NCBI GenBank assembly: GCA_030248065.1
Contig: JASAMV010009272.1
Coordinates: 1-64,000, forward strand
Length of the DNA: 64,000 bases
Direction: 5' to 3'
Origin: Rhynchonema sp. JSB1_4
Taxonomy: Eukaryota > Nematoda > Chromadorea > Monhysterida > Xyalidae
A model generated the notes under the pieces. It was not told where the DNA came from, made no database searches, and saw only the letters and a program-made list of their open reading frames with translations. A program made the translations under genes and the position numbers. Shown in pieces: positions 20,996 to 34,719 of this stretch (position 1 is its first letter; each line of letters begins with the position of its first letter).

Positions 20996-23559
20996 CAGAG
21001 ATCCATGGGGCCCCGTTAGGAGATTCATGGAGCTCCGTTCAAAGATCGATGGGGCCCCGCCAAGAGATCCATGGGGCCCTGTTCAGAGATGCATGGGGCC
21101 CCGTTCAGAGATCCACGGGGCCCCGTTAAGAGACGCATGGGGCTCCGTTCAGAGATGCATGGGTCCCGCCCAGAGATCCATGGGGCTCCGTTCAGAGATC
21201 CATGGGGTCCAGCCCAGGGATCAATGGGGCTCCATTCAGAGACCGATGGGGCTTCGCCCAGAGATCCATGGGGCCCCGCTCAGAGATCCATGGGGCCCCG
21301 TTAATAGATGCACGGGGCTCCGCACAGAGTTGCATGGGGCCCCGCCCAGAGATCCATCGGGCTCCATTCGGAGATCGAGTGGGCCTCCATGGGGCACTGT
21401 TCAGAGATGCATGGGGCCCCGTTCAGAGATCCACGGGGCCCCGTTAAGAGACGCATGGGGCCTCGTTCAGAGATCCATGGGGCCCCGTTCAGAGATCCAT
21501 GGGGCCCTGTTCAGAGATGCATGGGGCCCCGCCCAGAGATCCATGGGGCCTCGCCCAAACATCGATGGCTCCCCGTTCAGAGATCAATGGGGTCCCGTTC
21601 AGAGATCCATGGGGCCCTGTTCAGAGATTCATTGGGCCCCGCTCAGAGATCCATGGAACTCCGTTCAGAGATCCATGGGGCCCCGTTCAGAGATCCACGG
21701 GGCCCCGTTAAGAGACGCATGGGGCCATGTTCAGAGATGCATGGGGCCCCGTTCAGAGATCCACGGGGCCCCGTTAAGAGACGCATGGGGATTCGTTCAG
21801 AGATCCATGGGGCCCCGTTCAGAGATCAATGGGGCCCCGTTCAGAGATCCATGGGGCCCTGTTCAGAGATGCATGGGGCCCCGCCCAGAGATCCATGGGG
21901 CCTCGCCCAAACATCCATGGCTCCCCGTTCAGAGATCAATGGGGCCCCGTTCAGAGATCCATGGGGCCTTGTTCAGAGATTCATTGGGCCCAGCTCAGAG
22001 ATCCATGGAACTCCGTTCAGAGATCCATTCGGCCCTGTATAGAGATTCATGTGGCCCCGCCCAAACATCCATGGCTCCCCGTTCAGAGATCAATGGGGCC
22101 CCGTTCAGAGATCCATGGGGCCCTGTTCAGAGATGCATGCGGCCCCGCCCAAACATCCATGGCTCCCCGTTCAGAGATCAATGGGGCCCCGTTCAGAGAT
22201 CCATGGGGCCCTGTTCAGAGATGCATGGGGCCTCGCCCAGAGATCCATGGGGCCTCGCCCAAACTCCATGGCTCCCCGTTCAGAGATCAATGGGGCCCCG
22301 TTCAGAGATCCATGGAACTCCGTTCAGAGATCCATTCGGCCCTGTATAGAGATCCATGTGGCCCCGCCCAAACATCCATGGCTCCCCGTTCAAAGATCAA
22401 TGGGACCCCGTTCAGAGATCTATGGGGCCCTGTTCAGAGATGCATGGGGCCCCGTTCAGTGATCCACGGGGCCCCGTTAAGAGACGCATGGGGCCTCGTT
22501 CAGAGATCCATGGGGCCCCGTTCAGAGATCCATGGGGCCCTGTTCAGAGATGCATGGGGCCCCGCCCAGAGATCCATGGGGCCTCGCCCAAACATCGATG
22601 GCTCCCGGTTCAGAGATCAAGGGGGCCCGTTCAGAGATCCATGGGGCCCTGTTCAGAGATTCATTGGGCCCCGCTCAGAGATCCATGGAACTCCGTTCAG
22701 AGATCCATTCGGCCCTGTATAGAGATTCATGTGGCCCCGCCCAAACATCCATGGCTCCCCGTTCAGAGATCAATGGGGCCCCGTTCAGAGATCCATGGGG
22801 CCCTGTTCAGAGATGCATGGGGCCCCGCCAAACATCCATGGCTCCCCGTTCAGAGATCAATGGGGCCCCGTTCAGAGATCCATGGGGCCCTGTTCAGAGA
22901 TGCATGGGACCTCTCCCAGAGATCCATGGGGCCTCGCCCAAACATCAATGGCTCCCCGTTCAGAGATCAATGGGGCCCCGTTCAGAGATCCATGGGGCCC
23001 CGTTCAGAGATCCATGGGGCCCTGTTCAGAGATGCATGGGGCCCCGCCCAGAGATCCATTCGGCCCTGTATAGAGATCCATGTGGCCCCGCCCAAACATC
23101 CATGGCTCCCCGTTCAGAGATCAATGGGGCCCCGTTCAGAGATCCATGGGGCCCTGTTCAGAGATGCATGGGGCCCCGCCCAAACATCCATGGCTCCCCG
23201 TTCAGAGATCAATGGGGCCCCGTTCAGAGATCCATGGGGCCCTGTTCAGAGATGCATGGGGCCTCGCCCAGAGATCCATGGGGCCTCGCCCAAACATCCA
23301 TGGCTCCCCGTTCAGAGATCAATGGGGCCCCGTTCAGAGATCCATGGGGCCCCGTTCAGAGATCCATGGGGCCCTGTTCAGAGATGCATGGGGCCTCGCC
23401 CAGAGATCCATGGGGCCTCGCCCAAATATCCATGGCTCCCCGTTCAGAGATCAATGGGGCCCCGTTCAGAGATCCACGGGGCCCTGTTCAGAGATGCATG
23501 GGACCTCGCCCAGAGATCCATGGGGCCTCGCCCAAACATCCATGGCTCCCCGTTCTGAG

Positions 23560-26500
23560 ATCAATGGGTCCCCGTTCAGAGATCCATGGAGCTCCGTTCA
23601 AAGATCGATGGGGCCCCGCTAAGAGACCCATGGGGCCCTGTTCAGAGATGCATGGGGCTCCGTTCAGAGATCCACGGGGCCCCGTTAAGGGACGCATGGG
23701 GCTCCGTTCAGAGATGCATGGGTCCCGCCCAGAGATCCATGGGGCTCCGTTCAGAGATCCATGGGGTCCAGCCCAGGGATCAATGGGGCTCCATTCAGAG
23801 ACCGATGGGGCTTCGCCCAGAGATCCTTGGGGCCCCGCTCAGAGATCCATGGGGCCCCGTTAATAGATGCACGGGGCTCCGCACAGAGTTGCATGTGGCC
23901 CCGCCCAGAGATCCATCGGGTTCCATTCGTAGATCGAGTGGGCCTCCATGGGGCCCTGTTCAGAGATGCATGGGGCCCCTTTTCAGAGATCCACGGGGCC
24001 CCGTTAAGAGACGCATGGGGCCTCGTTCAGAGATCCATGGGGCCTCGCCCAAACATCCATGGCTCCCCGTTCAGAGATCAATGGGGCCCCGTTCAGAGAT
24101 CCATGGGGCCTTGTTCAAAGATTCATTGGGCCCCGCTCAGAGATCCATGGAACTCCGTTCAGAGATCCATTCGGCCCTGTATAGAGATCCATGTGGCCCC
24201 GCCCAAACATCCATGGCTCCCCGTTCAGAGATCAATGGGGCCTCGTTCAGAGATCTATGGGGCCCTGTTCAGAGATGCATGGGGCCCCGCCTAAACATCC
24301 ATGGCTCCCCGTTCAGAGATCAATGGGGCCCCGTTCAGAGATCCATGGGGCCCCGTTCAGAGATCCATGGGGCCCTGTTCAGAGATGCATGGGGCCCCGC
24401 CCAGAGATCCATGGGGCCTCGCCCAAACATCCATGGCTCCCCGTTCAGAGATCAATGGGTCCCCGTTCAGAGATCCATGGGGCCCTGTTCAGATATGCAT
24501 GGGGCCCCGCCCAGAGATCCATGGCTCCCCGTTCAGAGATCAATGGAACCCGTTCAGAGATCCATGGGGCCCTGTTCAGAGATGCATGGGGCCCCGCCCA
24601 GAGATCCATTGGGCCTCGCCCAAACATCCATGGCTCTCCGTTCAGAGATCAATGGGCCCCGTTCAGAGATCCATGGGGCCCTGTTCAGAGATGCATGGGG
24701 CCCCGCCCAGAGATCCATGGGGCCTCGCCCAAACATCCATGGCTCCCCGTTCAGAGATCAATGGGGCCCCGTTCAGAGATGCATGGGGCCCCGCCCAGAG
24801 ATCCATGGGGCCTCGCCCAAACATCCATGGCTCCCCGTTCAGAGATCAATGGGGCCCCGTTCAGAGATCCATGGGGCCCTGTTCAGAGATGCATGGGGCC
24901 CCGCCCAAACATCCATGGCTCGCCGTTCAGAGATCAATGGGGCCCCGTTCAGAGATCCATGGGGCCCTGTTCAGAGATGCATGTGGCCCCGCCCAAACAT
25001 CCATGGCTCCCCGTTCAGAGATCAATGGGGCCCCGTTCAGAGATCCATGGGGCCCTGTTCAGAGATGCATGGGGCCCCGCCCAGAGATCCATGGGGCCTC
25101 GCCCAAACATCCATGGCTCCCCGTTCAGAGATCAATGGGCCCCGTTCAGAGATGCATGGGGCCCTGCCCAGAGATCCATGGGGCCTCGCCCAAACATCCA
25201 TGGCTCCCCGTTCAGATATCAATTGGGCCCCGTTCAGAGATCCATGGGGCCCCGTTCAGAGATCCATGGGGCCCTGTTCAGAAATGCATGGGGCCCCGCC
25301 CAGAGATCCATGGGGCCTCGCCCAAACATCCATGGCTCCCCGTTCAGAGATCAATGGGTCCCCGTTCAGAGATCCATGGAGCTCCGTTCAAAGATCGATG
25401 GGGCCCCGCCAAGAGATCCATGGGGCCCTGTTCAGAGATGCATGGGGCCCCGTTCAGAGATCCACGGGGCCCCGTTAAGAGACGCATGGGGCTCCGTTCA
25501 GAGATGCATGGGTCCCGCCAGAGATCCATGGGGCTCCGTTCAGAGATCCATGGGGTCCAGCCCAGGGATCAATGGGGCTCCATTCAGAGATCCATGGGGT
25601 CCAGCCCAGGGATCAATGGGGCTCCATTCAGAGACCGATGGGGCTTCGCCCAGAGATCCTTGGGGCCCCGCTCAGAGATCCATGGGGCCCCGTTAATAGA
25701 TGCACGGGGCTCCGCACAGAGTTGCATGTGGCCCCGCCCAGAGATCCATCGGGTTCCATTCGTAGATCGAGTGGGCCTCCATGGGGCCCTGTTCAGAGAT
25801 GCATGGGGCCCCTTTTCAGAGATCCACGGGGCCCCGTTAAGAGACGCATGGGGCCTCGTTCAGAGATCCATGGGGCCTCGCCCAAACATCCATGGCTCCC
25901 CGTTCAGAGATCAATGGGGCCCCGTTCAGAGATCCATGGGGCCTTGTTCAAAGATTCATTGGGCCCCGCTCAGAGATCCATGGAACTCCGTTCAGAGATC
26001 CATTCGGCCCTGTATAGAGATCCATGTGGCCCCGCCCAAACATCCATGGCTCCCCGTTCAGAGATCAATGGGGCCTCGTTCAGAGATCTATGGGGCCCTG
26101 TTCAGAGATGCATGGGGCCCCGCCTAAACATCCATGGCTCCCCGTTCAGAGATCAATGGGGCCCCGTTCAGAGATCCATGGGGCCCCGTTCAGAGATCCA
26201 TGGGGCCCTGTTCAGAGATGCATGGGGCCCCGCCCAGAGATCCATGGGGCCTCGCCCAAACATCCATGGCTCCCCGTTCAGAGATCAATGGGTCCCCGTT
26301 CAGAGATCCATGGGGCCCTGTTCAGATATGCATGGGGCCCCGCCCAGAGATCCATGGCTCCCCGTTCAGAGATCAATGGAACCCGTTCAGAGATCCATGG
26401 GGCCCTGTTCAGAGATGCATGGGGCCCCGCCCAGAGATCCATTGGGCCTCGCCCAAACATCCATGGCTCCCCGTTCAGAGATCAATGGGCCCCGTTCAGA

Positions 26501-27350
26501 GATCCATGGGGCCCTGTTCAGAGATGCATGGGGCCCCGCCCAGAGATCCATGGGGCCTCGCCCAAACATCCATGGCTCCCCGTTCAGAGATCAATGGGGC
26601 CCCGTTCAGAGATGCATGGGGCCCCGCCCAGAGATCCATGGGGCCTCGCCCAAACATCCATGGCTCCCCGTTCAGAGATCAATGGGGCCCCGTTCAGAGA
26701 TCCATGGGGCCCTGTTCAGAGATGCATGGGGCCCCGCCCAAACATCCATGGCTCGCCGTTCAGAGATCAATGGGGCCCCGTTCAGAGATCCATGGGGCCC
26801 TGTTCAGAGATGCATGTGGCCCCGCCCAAACATCCATGGCTCCCCGTTCAGAGATCAATGGGGCCCCGTTCAGAGATCCATGGGGCCCTGTTCAGAGATG
26901 CATGGGGCCCCGCCCAGAGATCCATGGGGCCTCGCCCAAACATCCATGGCTCCCCGTTCAGAGATCAATGGGCCCCGTTCAGAGATGCATGGGGCCCTGC
27001 CCAGAGATCCATGGGGCCTCGCCCAAACATCCATGGCTCCCCGTTCAGATATCAATTGGGCCCCGTTCAGAGATCCATGGGGCCCCGTTCAGAGATCCAT
27101 GGGGCCCTGTTCAGAAATGCATGGGGCCCCGCCCAGAGATCCATGGGGCCTCGCCCAAACATCCATGGCTCCCCGTTCAGAGATCAATGGGTCCCCGTTC
27201 AGAGATCCATGGAGCTCCGTTCAAAGATCGATGGGGCCCCGCCAAGAGATCCATGGGGCCCTGTTCAGAGATGCATGGGGCCCCGTTCAGAGATCCACGG
27301 GGCCCCGTTAAGAGACGCATGGGGCTCCGTTCAGAGATGCATGGGTCCCG
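23560..27350 (+). repeat. Tandem 1,833-bp duplication within the satellite
   Basis: Landmarks recur at exactly 1,833 bp: 24191/26024, 24445/26278, 24554/26387, 25037/26870 and 25344/27177. The second copy has only scattered differences, so the duplication is recent relative to monomer divergence. Confidence 0.85.
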
Positions 27351-28479
27351 CCAGAGATCCATGGGGCTCCGTTCAGAGATCCATGGGGTCCAGCCCAGGG
27401 ATCAATGGGGCTCCATTCAGAGACCGATGGGGCTCCGCACAGAGTTGCATGTGGCCCCGCCCAGAGATCCATCGGGCTCCATTCGGAGATCGAGTGGGCC
27501 TCCATGAGGCCATGTTCAGAGATGCATGGGGCCCCGTTCAGAGATCCACGGGGCCCCGTTAAGAGACGCATGGGGCCTCGTTCAGAGATCCATGGGGCCC
27601 CGTTCAGAGATCCATGGGGCCCTGTTCAGAGATGCATGGGGCCCCGCCCAGAGATCCATGGGGCCTCGCCCAAACATCGATGGCTCCCGGTTCAGAGATC
27701 AATGGGGCCCCGTTCAGAGTTCCATGGGGCCCTGTTCAGAGATTAATTGGGCCCGCTCAGAGATCCATGGAACTCCGTTCAGAGATCCATTCGGCCCTGT
27801 ATAGAGATTCATGTGGCCCCGCCCAAACATCCATGGCTCCCCGTTCAGAGATCAATGGGACCCCGTTCAGAGATCCATGGGTCCCTGTTCAGAGATGCAT
27901 GGGGCCCCGCCCAGAGATCCATGGGGCCTCGCCCAAACATCCATGGCTCCCCGTTCAGAGATCAATGGGGCTCCGTTCAGAGATCCATGGGGCCCTGTTC
28001 AGAGATTCATTGGGCCCAGCTCAGCGATCCATGGAACTCCGTTCAGAGATCCATTCGGCCCTGTATAGAGATTCATGTGGCCCCGCCCAAACATCCATGG
28101 CTCCCCGTTCAGAGATCAATGGGGCCCCGTTCAGAGATCCATGGGGCCCTGTTCAGAGATGCATGGGGCCCCGCCCAAACATCCATGGCTCCCCGTTCAG
28201 AGATCAATGGGGCCCCGTTCAGAGATCCATGGGGCCCTGTTCAGAGATCCATGGGGCCTCGCCCAAACATCCATGGCTCCCCGTTCAGAGATCAATGGGG
28301 CCCCGTTCAGAGATCCATGGGGCCTTGTTCAAAGATTCATTGGGCCCCGCTCAGAGATCCATGGAACTCCGTTCAGAGATCCATTCGGCCCTGTATAGAG
28401 ATTCATGTGGCCCCGCCCAAACATCCATGGCTCCCCGTTCAGAGATCAATGGGGCCCCGTTCAGAGATCCATGGGGCCC

Positions 28480-29040
28480 TGTTCAGAGATGCATGGGGCC
28501 CTGTTCAGAGATGCATGTGGCCCCGCCCAAACATCCATGGCTCCCCGTTCAGAGATCAATGGGGCCCCGTTCAGAGATCCATGGGGCCCTGTTCAGAGAT
28601 GCATGGGGCCCCGCCCAGAGATCCATGGGGCCTCGCCCAAACACCCATGGCTCCCCGTTCAGAGATCAATGGGCCCCGTTCAGAGATGCATGGGGCCCTG
28701 CCCAGAGATCCATGGGGCCTCGCCCAAACATCCATGGCTCCCCGTTCAGATATCAATGGGGCCCCGTTCAGAGATCCATGGGGCCCTGTTCAGAGATGCA
28801 TGTGGCCCCGCCCAAACATCCATGGCTCCCCGTTCAGAGATCAATGGGGCCCCGTTCAGAGATCCATGGGGCCCTGTTCAGAGATGCATGGGGCCCCGCC
28901 CAGAGATCCATGGGGCCTCGCCCAAACACCCATGGCTCCCCGTTCAGAGATCAATGGGCCCCGTTCAGAGATGCATGGGGCCCTGCCCAGAGATCCATGG
29001 GGCCTCGCCCAAACATCCATGGCTCCCCGTTTAGATATCA
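28480..29040 (+). repeat. Tandem 285-bp duplication within the satellite
   Basis: 28571-28756 recurs at 28856-29041, including the private variant CCCAAACACCCATGG in both copies. Confidence 0.8.
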
Positions 29041-29829
29041 ATGGGGCCCCGTTCAGAGATCCATGGGGCCCCGTTCAGAGATCCATGGGGCCCTGTTCAG
29101 AAATGCATGGGGCCCCGCCCAGAGATCCATGGGGCCTCGCCCAAACATCCATGGCTCCCCGTTCAGAGATCAATGGGTCCCCGTTCAGAGATCCATGGAG
29201 CTCCGTTCAAAGATCGATGGGGCCCCGCCAAGAGATCCATGGGGCCCTGTTCAGAGATGCAAGGGGCCCCGTTCAGAGATGCACGGGGCCCCGTTAAGAG
29301 ACGCATGGGGCTCCGTTCAGAGATGCATGGGTCCCGCCAGAGATCCATGGGGCTCCGTTCAGAGATCCATGGGGTCCAGCCCAGGGATCAATGGGGCTCC
29401 ATTCAGAGACCGATGGGGCTTCGCCCAGAGATCCATGGGGCCCCGCTCAGAGATCCATGGGGCCCCGTTAATAGATGCACGGGGCTCCGCACAGAGTTGC
29501 ATGTGGCCCCGCCCAGAGATCCATCGGGCTCCATTCGGAGATCGAGTGGGCCTCCATGGGGCCATGTTCAGAGATGCATGGGGCCCCGTTCAGAGATCCA
29601 CGGGGCCCCGTTAAGAGACGCATGGGGCCTCGTTCAGAGATCCATGGGGCCCCGTTCAGAGATCCATGGGGCCCTGTTCAGAGATGCATGGGGCCCCGCC
29701 CAGAGATCCATGGGGCCTCGCCCAAACATCGATGGCTCCCGGTTCAGAGATCAATGGGGCCCCGTTCAGAGATCCATGTGGCCCTGTTCAGAGATTCATG
29801 GGGCCCCGCCCAGAGATCCATGGTTCCCC

Positions 29830-31870
29830 CGTTCAGAGATCAATGGGAACCCGTTCAGAGATCCATGGGGCCCTGTTCAGAGATGCATGGGGCCCCGCCC
29901 AGAGATCCATTGGGCCTCGCCCAAACATCCATGGCACCCCGTTCAGAGATCAATGGGCCCCGTTCAGAGATCCATGGGGCCCTGTTCAGAGATGCATGGG
30001 GCCCCGCCCAGAGATCCATGGGGCCTCGCCCAAACATCCATGGCTCCCCGTTCAGAGATCAATGGGGCCCCGTTCAGAGATGCATGGGGCCCCCGCCCAG
30101 AGATCCATGGGGCCTCGCCCAAACATCCATGGCTCCCAGTTCAGAGATCAATGGGGCCCCGTTCTGAGATCCATGGGGCCCTGTTCAGAGATGCATGTGG
30201 CCCCGCCCAAACATCCATGGCTCCCCGTTCAGAGATCAATGGGGCCCCGTTCAGAGATCCATGGGGCCCTGTTCAGAGATGCATGGGCCCCGCCCAAACA
30301 TCCATGGCTCCCCGTTCAGAGATCAATGGCTCCCCGTTCAGAGATCCATGGGGCCCTGTTCAGAGATGCATGGGGCCCCGCCCAGAGATCCATGGGGCCT
30401 CGCCCAAACATCCATGGCTCCCCGTTCAGAGAACAATGGGGCCCGGTTCAGAGATCCATGGGGCCCTGTTCAGAGATGCATGGGGCCCCGCCCAAACATC
30501 CATGGCTCCCCGTTCAGAGATCAATGGGGCCCCGTTCAGAGATCCATGGGGCCCTGTTCAGAGATGCATGGGACCCGCCCAGAGATCCATGGGGCCTCGC
30601 CCAAACATCCATGGCTCCCTGTTCAGAGATCAATGGGGCCCGTTCAGAGATGCATGGGGCCCCGCCCAGAGATCCATGGGGCCTCGCCCAAACATCCATG
30701 ACTCCCCGTTCAGAGATCAATGGGGCCCCGTTCAGAGATCCATGGGGCCCTGTTCAGAGATCCATGGGGCCTGTTCAGAGATGCATGGGGCCCCGCCCAA
30801 ACATCCATGGCTCCCCGTTCAGAGATCAATGGGGCCCCGTTCAGAGATCCATGGGGCCCTGTTCAGAGATGCATGTGGCCCCGCCCAAACATCCATGGCT
30901 CCCCGTTCAGAGATCAATGGGGCCCCGTTCAGAGATCCATGGGGCCCTGTTCAGAGATGCATGGGGCCCCGCCCAGAGATCCATTGGGCCTCGCCCAAAC
31001 ATCCATGGCACCCCGTTCAGAGATCAATGGGCCCCGTTCAGAGATCCATGGGGCCCTGTTCAGAGATGCATGGGGCCCCGCCCAGAGATCCATGGGGCCT
31101 CGCCCAAACATCCATGGCTCCCCGTTCAGAGATCAATGGGGCCCCGTTCAGAGATGCATGGGGCCCCGCCCAGAGATCCATGGGGCCTCGCCCAAACATC
31201 CATGGCTCCCAGTTCAGAGATCAATGGGGCCCCGTTCTGAGATCCATGGGGCCCTGTTCAGAGATGCATGTGGCCCCGCCCAAACATCCATGGCTCCCCG
31301 TTCAGAGATCAATGGGGCCCCGTTCAGAGATCCATGGGGCCCTGTTCAGAGATGCATGGGCCCCGCCCAAACATCCATGGCTCCCCGTTCAGAGATCAAT
31401 GGCTCCCCGTTCAGAGATCCATGGGGCCCTGTTCAGAGATGCATGGGGCCCCGCCCAGAGATCCATGGGGCCTCGCCCAAACATCCATGGCTCCCCGTTC
31501 AGAGAACAATGGGGCCCGGTTCAGAGATCCATGGGGCCCTGTTCAGAGATGCATGGGGCCCCGCCCAAACATCCATGGCTCCCCGTTCAGAGATCAATGG
31601 GGCCCCGTTCAGAGATCCATGGGGCCCTGTTCAGAGATGCATGGGGCCCCGCCCAGAGATCCATGGGGCCTCGCCCAAACATCCATGGCTCCCCGTTCAG
31701 AGATCAATGGGGCCCGTTCAGAGATGCATGGGGCCCCGCCCAGAGATCCATGGGGCCTCGCCCAAACATCCATGACTCCCCGTTCAGAGATCAATGGGGC
31801 CCCGTTCAGAGATCCATGGGGCCCTGTTCAGAGATCCATGGGGCCTGTTCAGAGATGCATGGGGCCCCGC
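29830..31870 (+). repeat. Tandem ~1,074-bp duplication within the satellite
   Basis: Landmarks recur at 1,073-1,095 bp: 29855/30929, 30195/31268, 30514/31609 and 30720/31794. Private variants such as CAGAGAACAATGGGGCCCGG are shared. Confidence 0.8.
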
Positions 31871-34719
31871 CCAAACATCCATGGCTCCCCGTTCAGAGAT
31901 CAATGGGGCCCCGTTCAGAGATCCATGGGGCCCTGTTCAGAGATGCATGTGGCCCCGCCCAAACATCCATGGCTCCCCGTTCAGAGATCAATGGGGCCCC
32001 GTTCAGAGATCCATGGGGCCCTGTTCAGAGATGCATGGGGCCCCGCCCAGAGATCCATGGGGCCTCGCCCAAACATCCATGGCTCCCCGTTCAGAGATCA
32101 ATGGGGCCCCGGCCAGAGATCAATGGGGCCCCGTTCAGAGATCCATGGAACTCCGTTCAGAGATCCATTCGGCCCTGTATAGAGATCCATGTGGCCCCGC
32201 CCAAACATACATGGCTCCCCGTTCAGAGATCAATGGGGCCCCGTTCAGAGATCTATGGGGCCCTGTTCAGAGATGCATGGGGCCCCGCCCAAACATCCAT
32301 GGCTCCCCGTTCAGAGATCAATGGGGCCCCGTTCAGAGATCCATGGGGCCCTGTTCAGAGATGCATGGGGCCCCGCCCAGAGATCCATGGGGCCTCGCCC
32401 AAACATCCATGGCTCCCCATTCAGAGATCCATGGGGCCCCCGTTCAGAGATCCATGGGGCACTGTTGAGAGATGCATGGGGCCCCGCCCAGAGATCCATG
32501 GGGCCTCGCCCAAACATCCATGGCTCCCCGTTCAGAGATCAATGGGGCCCCGTATAGAGATCCATGGGGCCCTGTTCAGAGATGCATGGGGCCCCGCCCA
32601 AACATCCATGGCATCCATGGCTCCCCGTTCAGAGATCAATGGGGCCCCGTTCAGAGATCCATGGGGCCCTGTTCAGAGATGCATGGGCCCCGCCCAAACA
32701 TCCATGGCTCCCCGTTCAGAGATCAATGGGGCCCCGTTCAGAGATCCATGGGGCCCTGTTCAGAGATGCATGGGGCCCCGCCCAGAGATCCATGGGGCCT
32801 CGCCCAAACATCCATGGCTCCCCGTTCAGAGAACAATGGGGCCCGGTTCAGAGATCCATGGGGCCCTGTTCAGAGATGCATGGGGCCCCGCCCAAACATC
32901 CATGGCTCCCCGTTCAGAGATCAATGGGGCCCCGTTCAGAGATCCATGGGGCCCTGTTCAGAGATGCATGGGGCCCGGCCCAGAGATCCATGGGGCCTCG
33001 CCCAAACATCCATTGCTCCCCGTTCAGAGATCAATGGGGCCCCGTTCAGAGATCCATGTGGCCCTGTTCAGAGATGCATGGGGCCCCGCCCAGAGATCCA
33101 TGGGGCCTCGCCCAAACATCCATGGCTCCCCGTTCAGAGATCAATGGGGCCCCGTTCAGAGATCCATGGGGCCCTGTTCAGAGATTCATTGGGCCCCGCT
33201 CAGAGATCCATGGAGCTCCGTTCAGAGATCCATTCGGCCCTGTATAGAGATTCATGTGGCCCCGCCCAAACATCCATGCCTCCCCGTTCAGAGATCAATG
33301 GGGCCCCGTTCAGAGATCCATGGGGCCCTGTTCAGAGATGCATGGGGCCCCGCCCAGAGATCCATGGGGCCTCGCCCAAACATCCATGGCTCCCCGTTCA
33401 GAGATCAATGGGGCCCCGTTCAGAGATCCATGGGGCCCTGTTCAGAGATGCATGGGGCCCCCCCAGAGATCCATGGGGCCTCGCCCAAACATCCATGGCT
33501 CCCCGTTCAGAGATCAATGGGGCCCCGTTCATAGATCCATGGGGCCCTGTTCAGAGATGCATGTGGCCTCGCCCAAACATCCATGGCTCCCCGTTCAGAG
33601 ATCAATGGGGCCCCGTTCAGAGATCCATGGGGCCCTGTTCAGAGATGCATGGGGCCCCGCCAAGAGATCCATGGGGCCTCGCCCAAACATCCATGGCTCC
33701 CCGTTCAGAGATCAATGGGGCCCCGTTCAGAGATCCATGGGGCCCTGTTCAGAGATGCATGGGGCCCCGCCCAGAGATCCATGGGGCCTCCCCCAAACAT
33801 CCATGGCTCCCCGTTCAGAGATCAATGGGGCCCCGTTCAGAGATCTATTCGGCCCTGTATAGAGATGCATGTGGCCTCGCCCAAACATCCATGGCTCCCC
33901 GTTCAGAGATCAATGGGGCCCCGTTCAGAGATCCATGGGGCCCTGTTCAGAGATTCATTGGGCCCCGCTCAGAGATCCATGGAACTCCGTTCAGAGACCC
34001 ATTCGGCCCTGTATAGAGATTCATGTGGCCCCGCCCAAACATCCATGGCTCCCCGTTCAGAGATCAATGGGGCCCCGTTCAGAGATCCATGGGGCCCTGT
34101 TCAGAGATGCATGGGGCCCCGCCCAGAGATCCATTGGGCCTCGCCCAAACATCCATGGCTCCCCGTTCAGATTTCAATGGAGCCCCGTTCAGAGATCCAT
34201 GGGGCCCTGTTCAGAGATGCATGTGGCCTCGCCCAAACATCCATGACTCCCCGTTCAGAGATCAATGGGGCCCCGTTCAGAGATCCATGGGGCCCTGTTC
34301 AGAGATGCATGGGGCCCCGCCCAGAGATCCATGGGGCCTCGCCCAAACATCCATGGCTCCCCGTTCAGAGATCAATGGGGCCCCGTTCAGAGATCCATGG
34401 GGCCCTGTTCAGAGATTCATTGGGCCCCGCTCAGAGATCCATGGAACTCCGTTCAGAGATCCATTCGGCCCTGTATAGAGATTCATGTGGCCTCGCCCAA
34501 ACATCCATGGCTCCCCCGTTCAGAGATCAATGGGGCCCCGTTCAGAGATCCATGGGGCCCTGTTCAGAGATGCATGGGGCCCCGCCCAAACATCCATGGC
34601 TCCCCGTTCAGAGATCAATGGGGCCCCGTTCAGAGATCCATGGGGCCCTGTTCAGAGATGCATGGTGCCCCGCCCAGAGATCCATTGGGCCTCGCCTAAA
34701 CATCCATGGCTCCCGCGGT

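Larger units (their letters stand above)
21001..34716 (+). repeat. 22-bp satellite with higher-order structure (~620 monomers)
   Basis: Monomer core is GTTCAGAGATCCATGGGG plus CCCC. The common higher-order unit is five monomers (110 bp) in fixed order, marked by CCGTTCAGAGATCC, CTGTTCAGAGATGC, CCGCCCAGAGATCC, CTCGCCCAAACATCC and CTCCCCGTTCAGAGATCA. Because 22 is not a multiple of 3 and the monomer has no plus-strand stop in any frame, all three plus frames read the same repeating peptide (parts: MGPRSEIHGAPF, RDPWGPVQRC). Long frames result, one of 1497 codons at 29041-33534. The minus strand is broken by TGA in each monomer. I regard these frames as by-products, not genes. Confidence 0.95.

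Noticed and set aside
23488..32517. ~60-codon minus-strand frames in the satellite
   Set aside because: Periodic TGA in the monomer limits them all to ~60 codons; they are shadows of the repeat.
21001..34716. CRISPR array
   Set aside because: There are no unique spacers; monomers are contiguous and the genome is eukaryotic.
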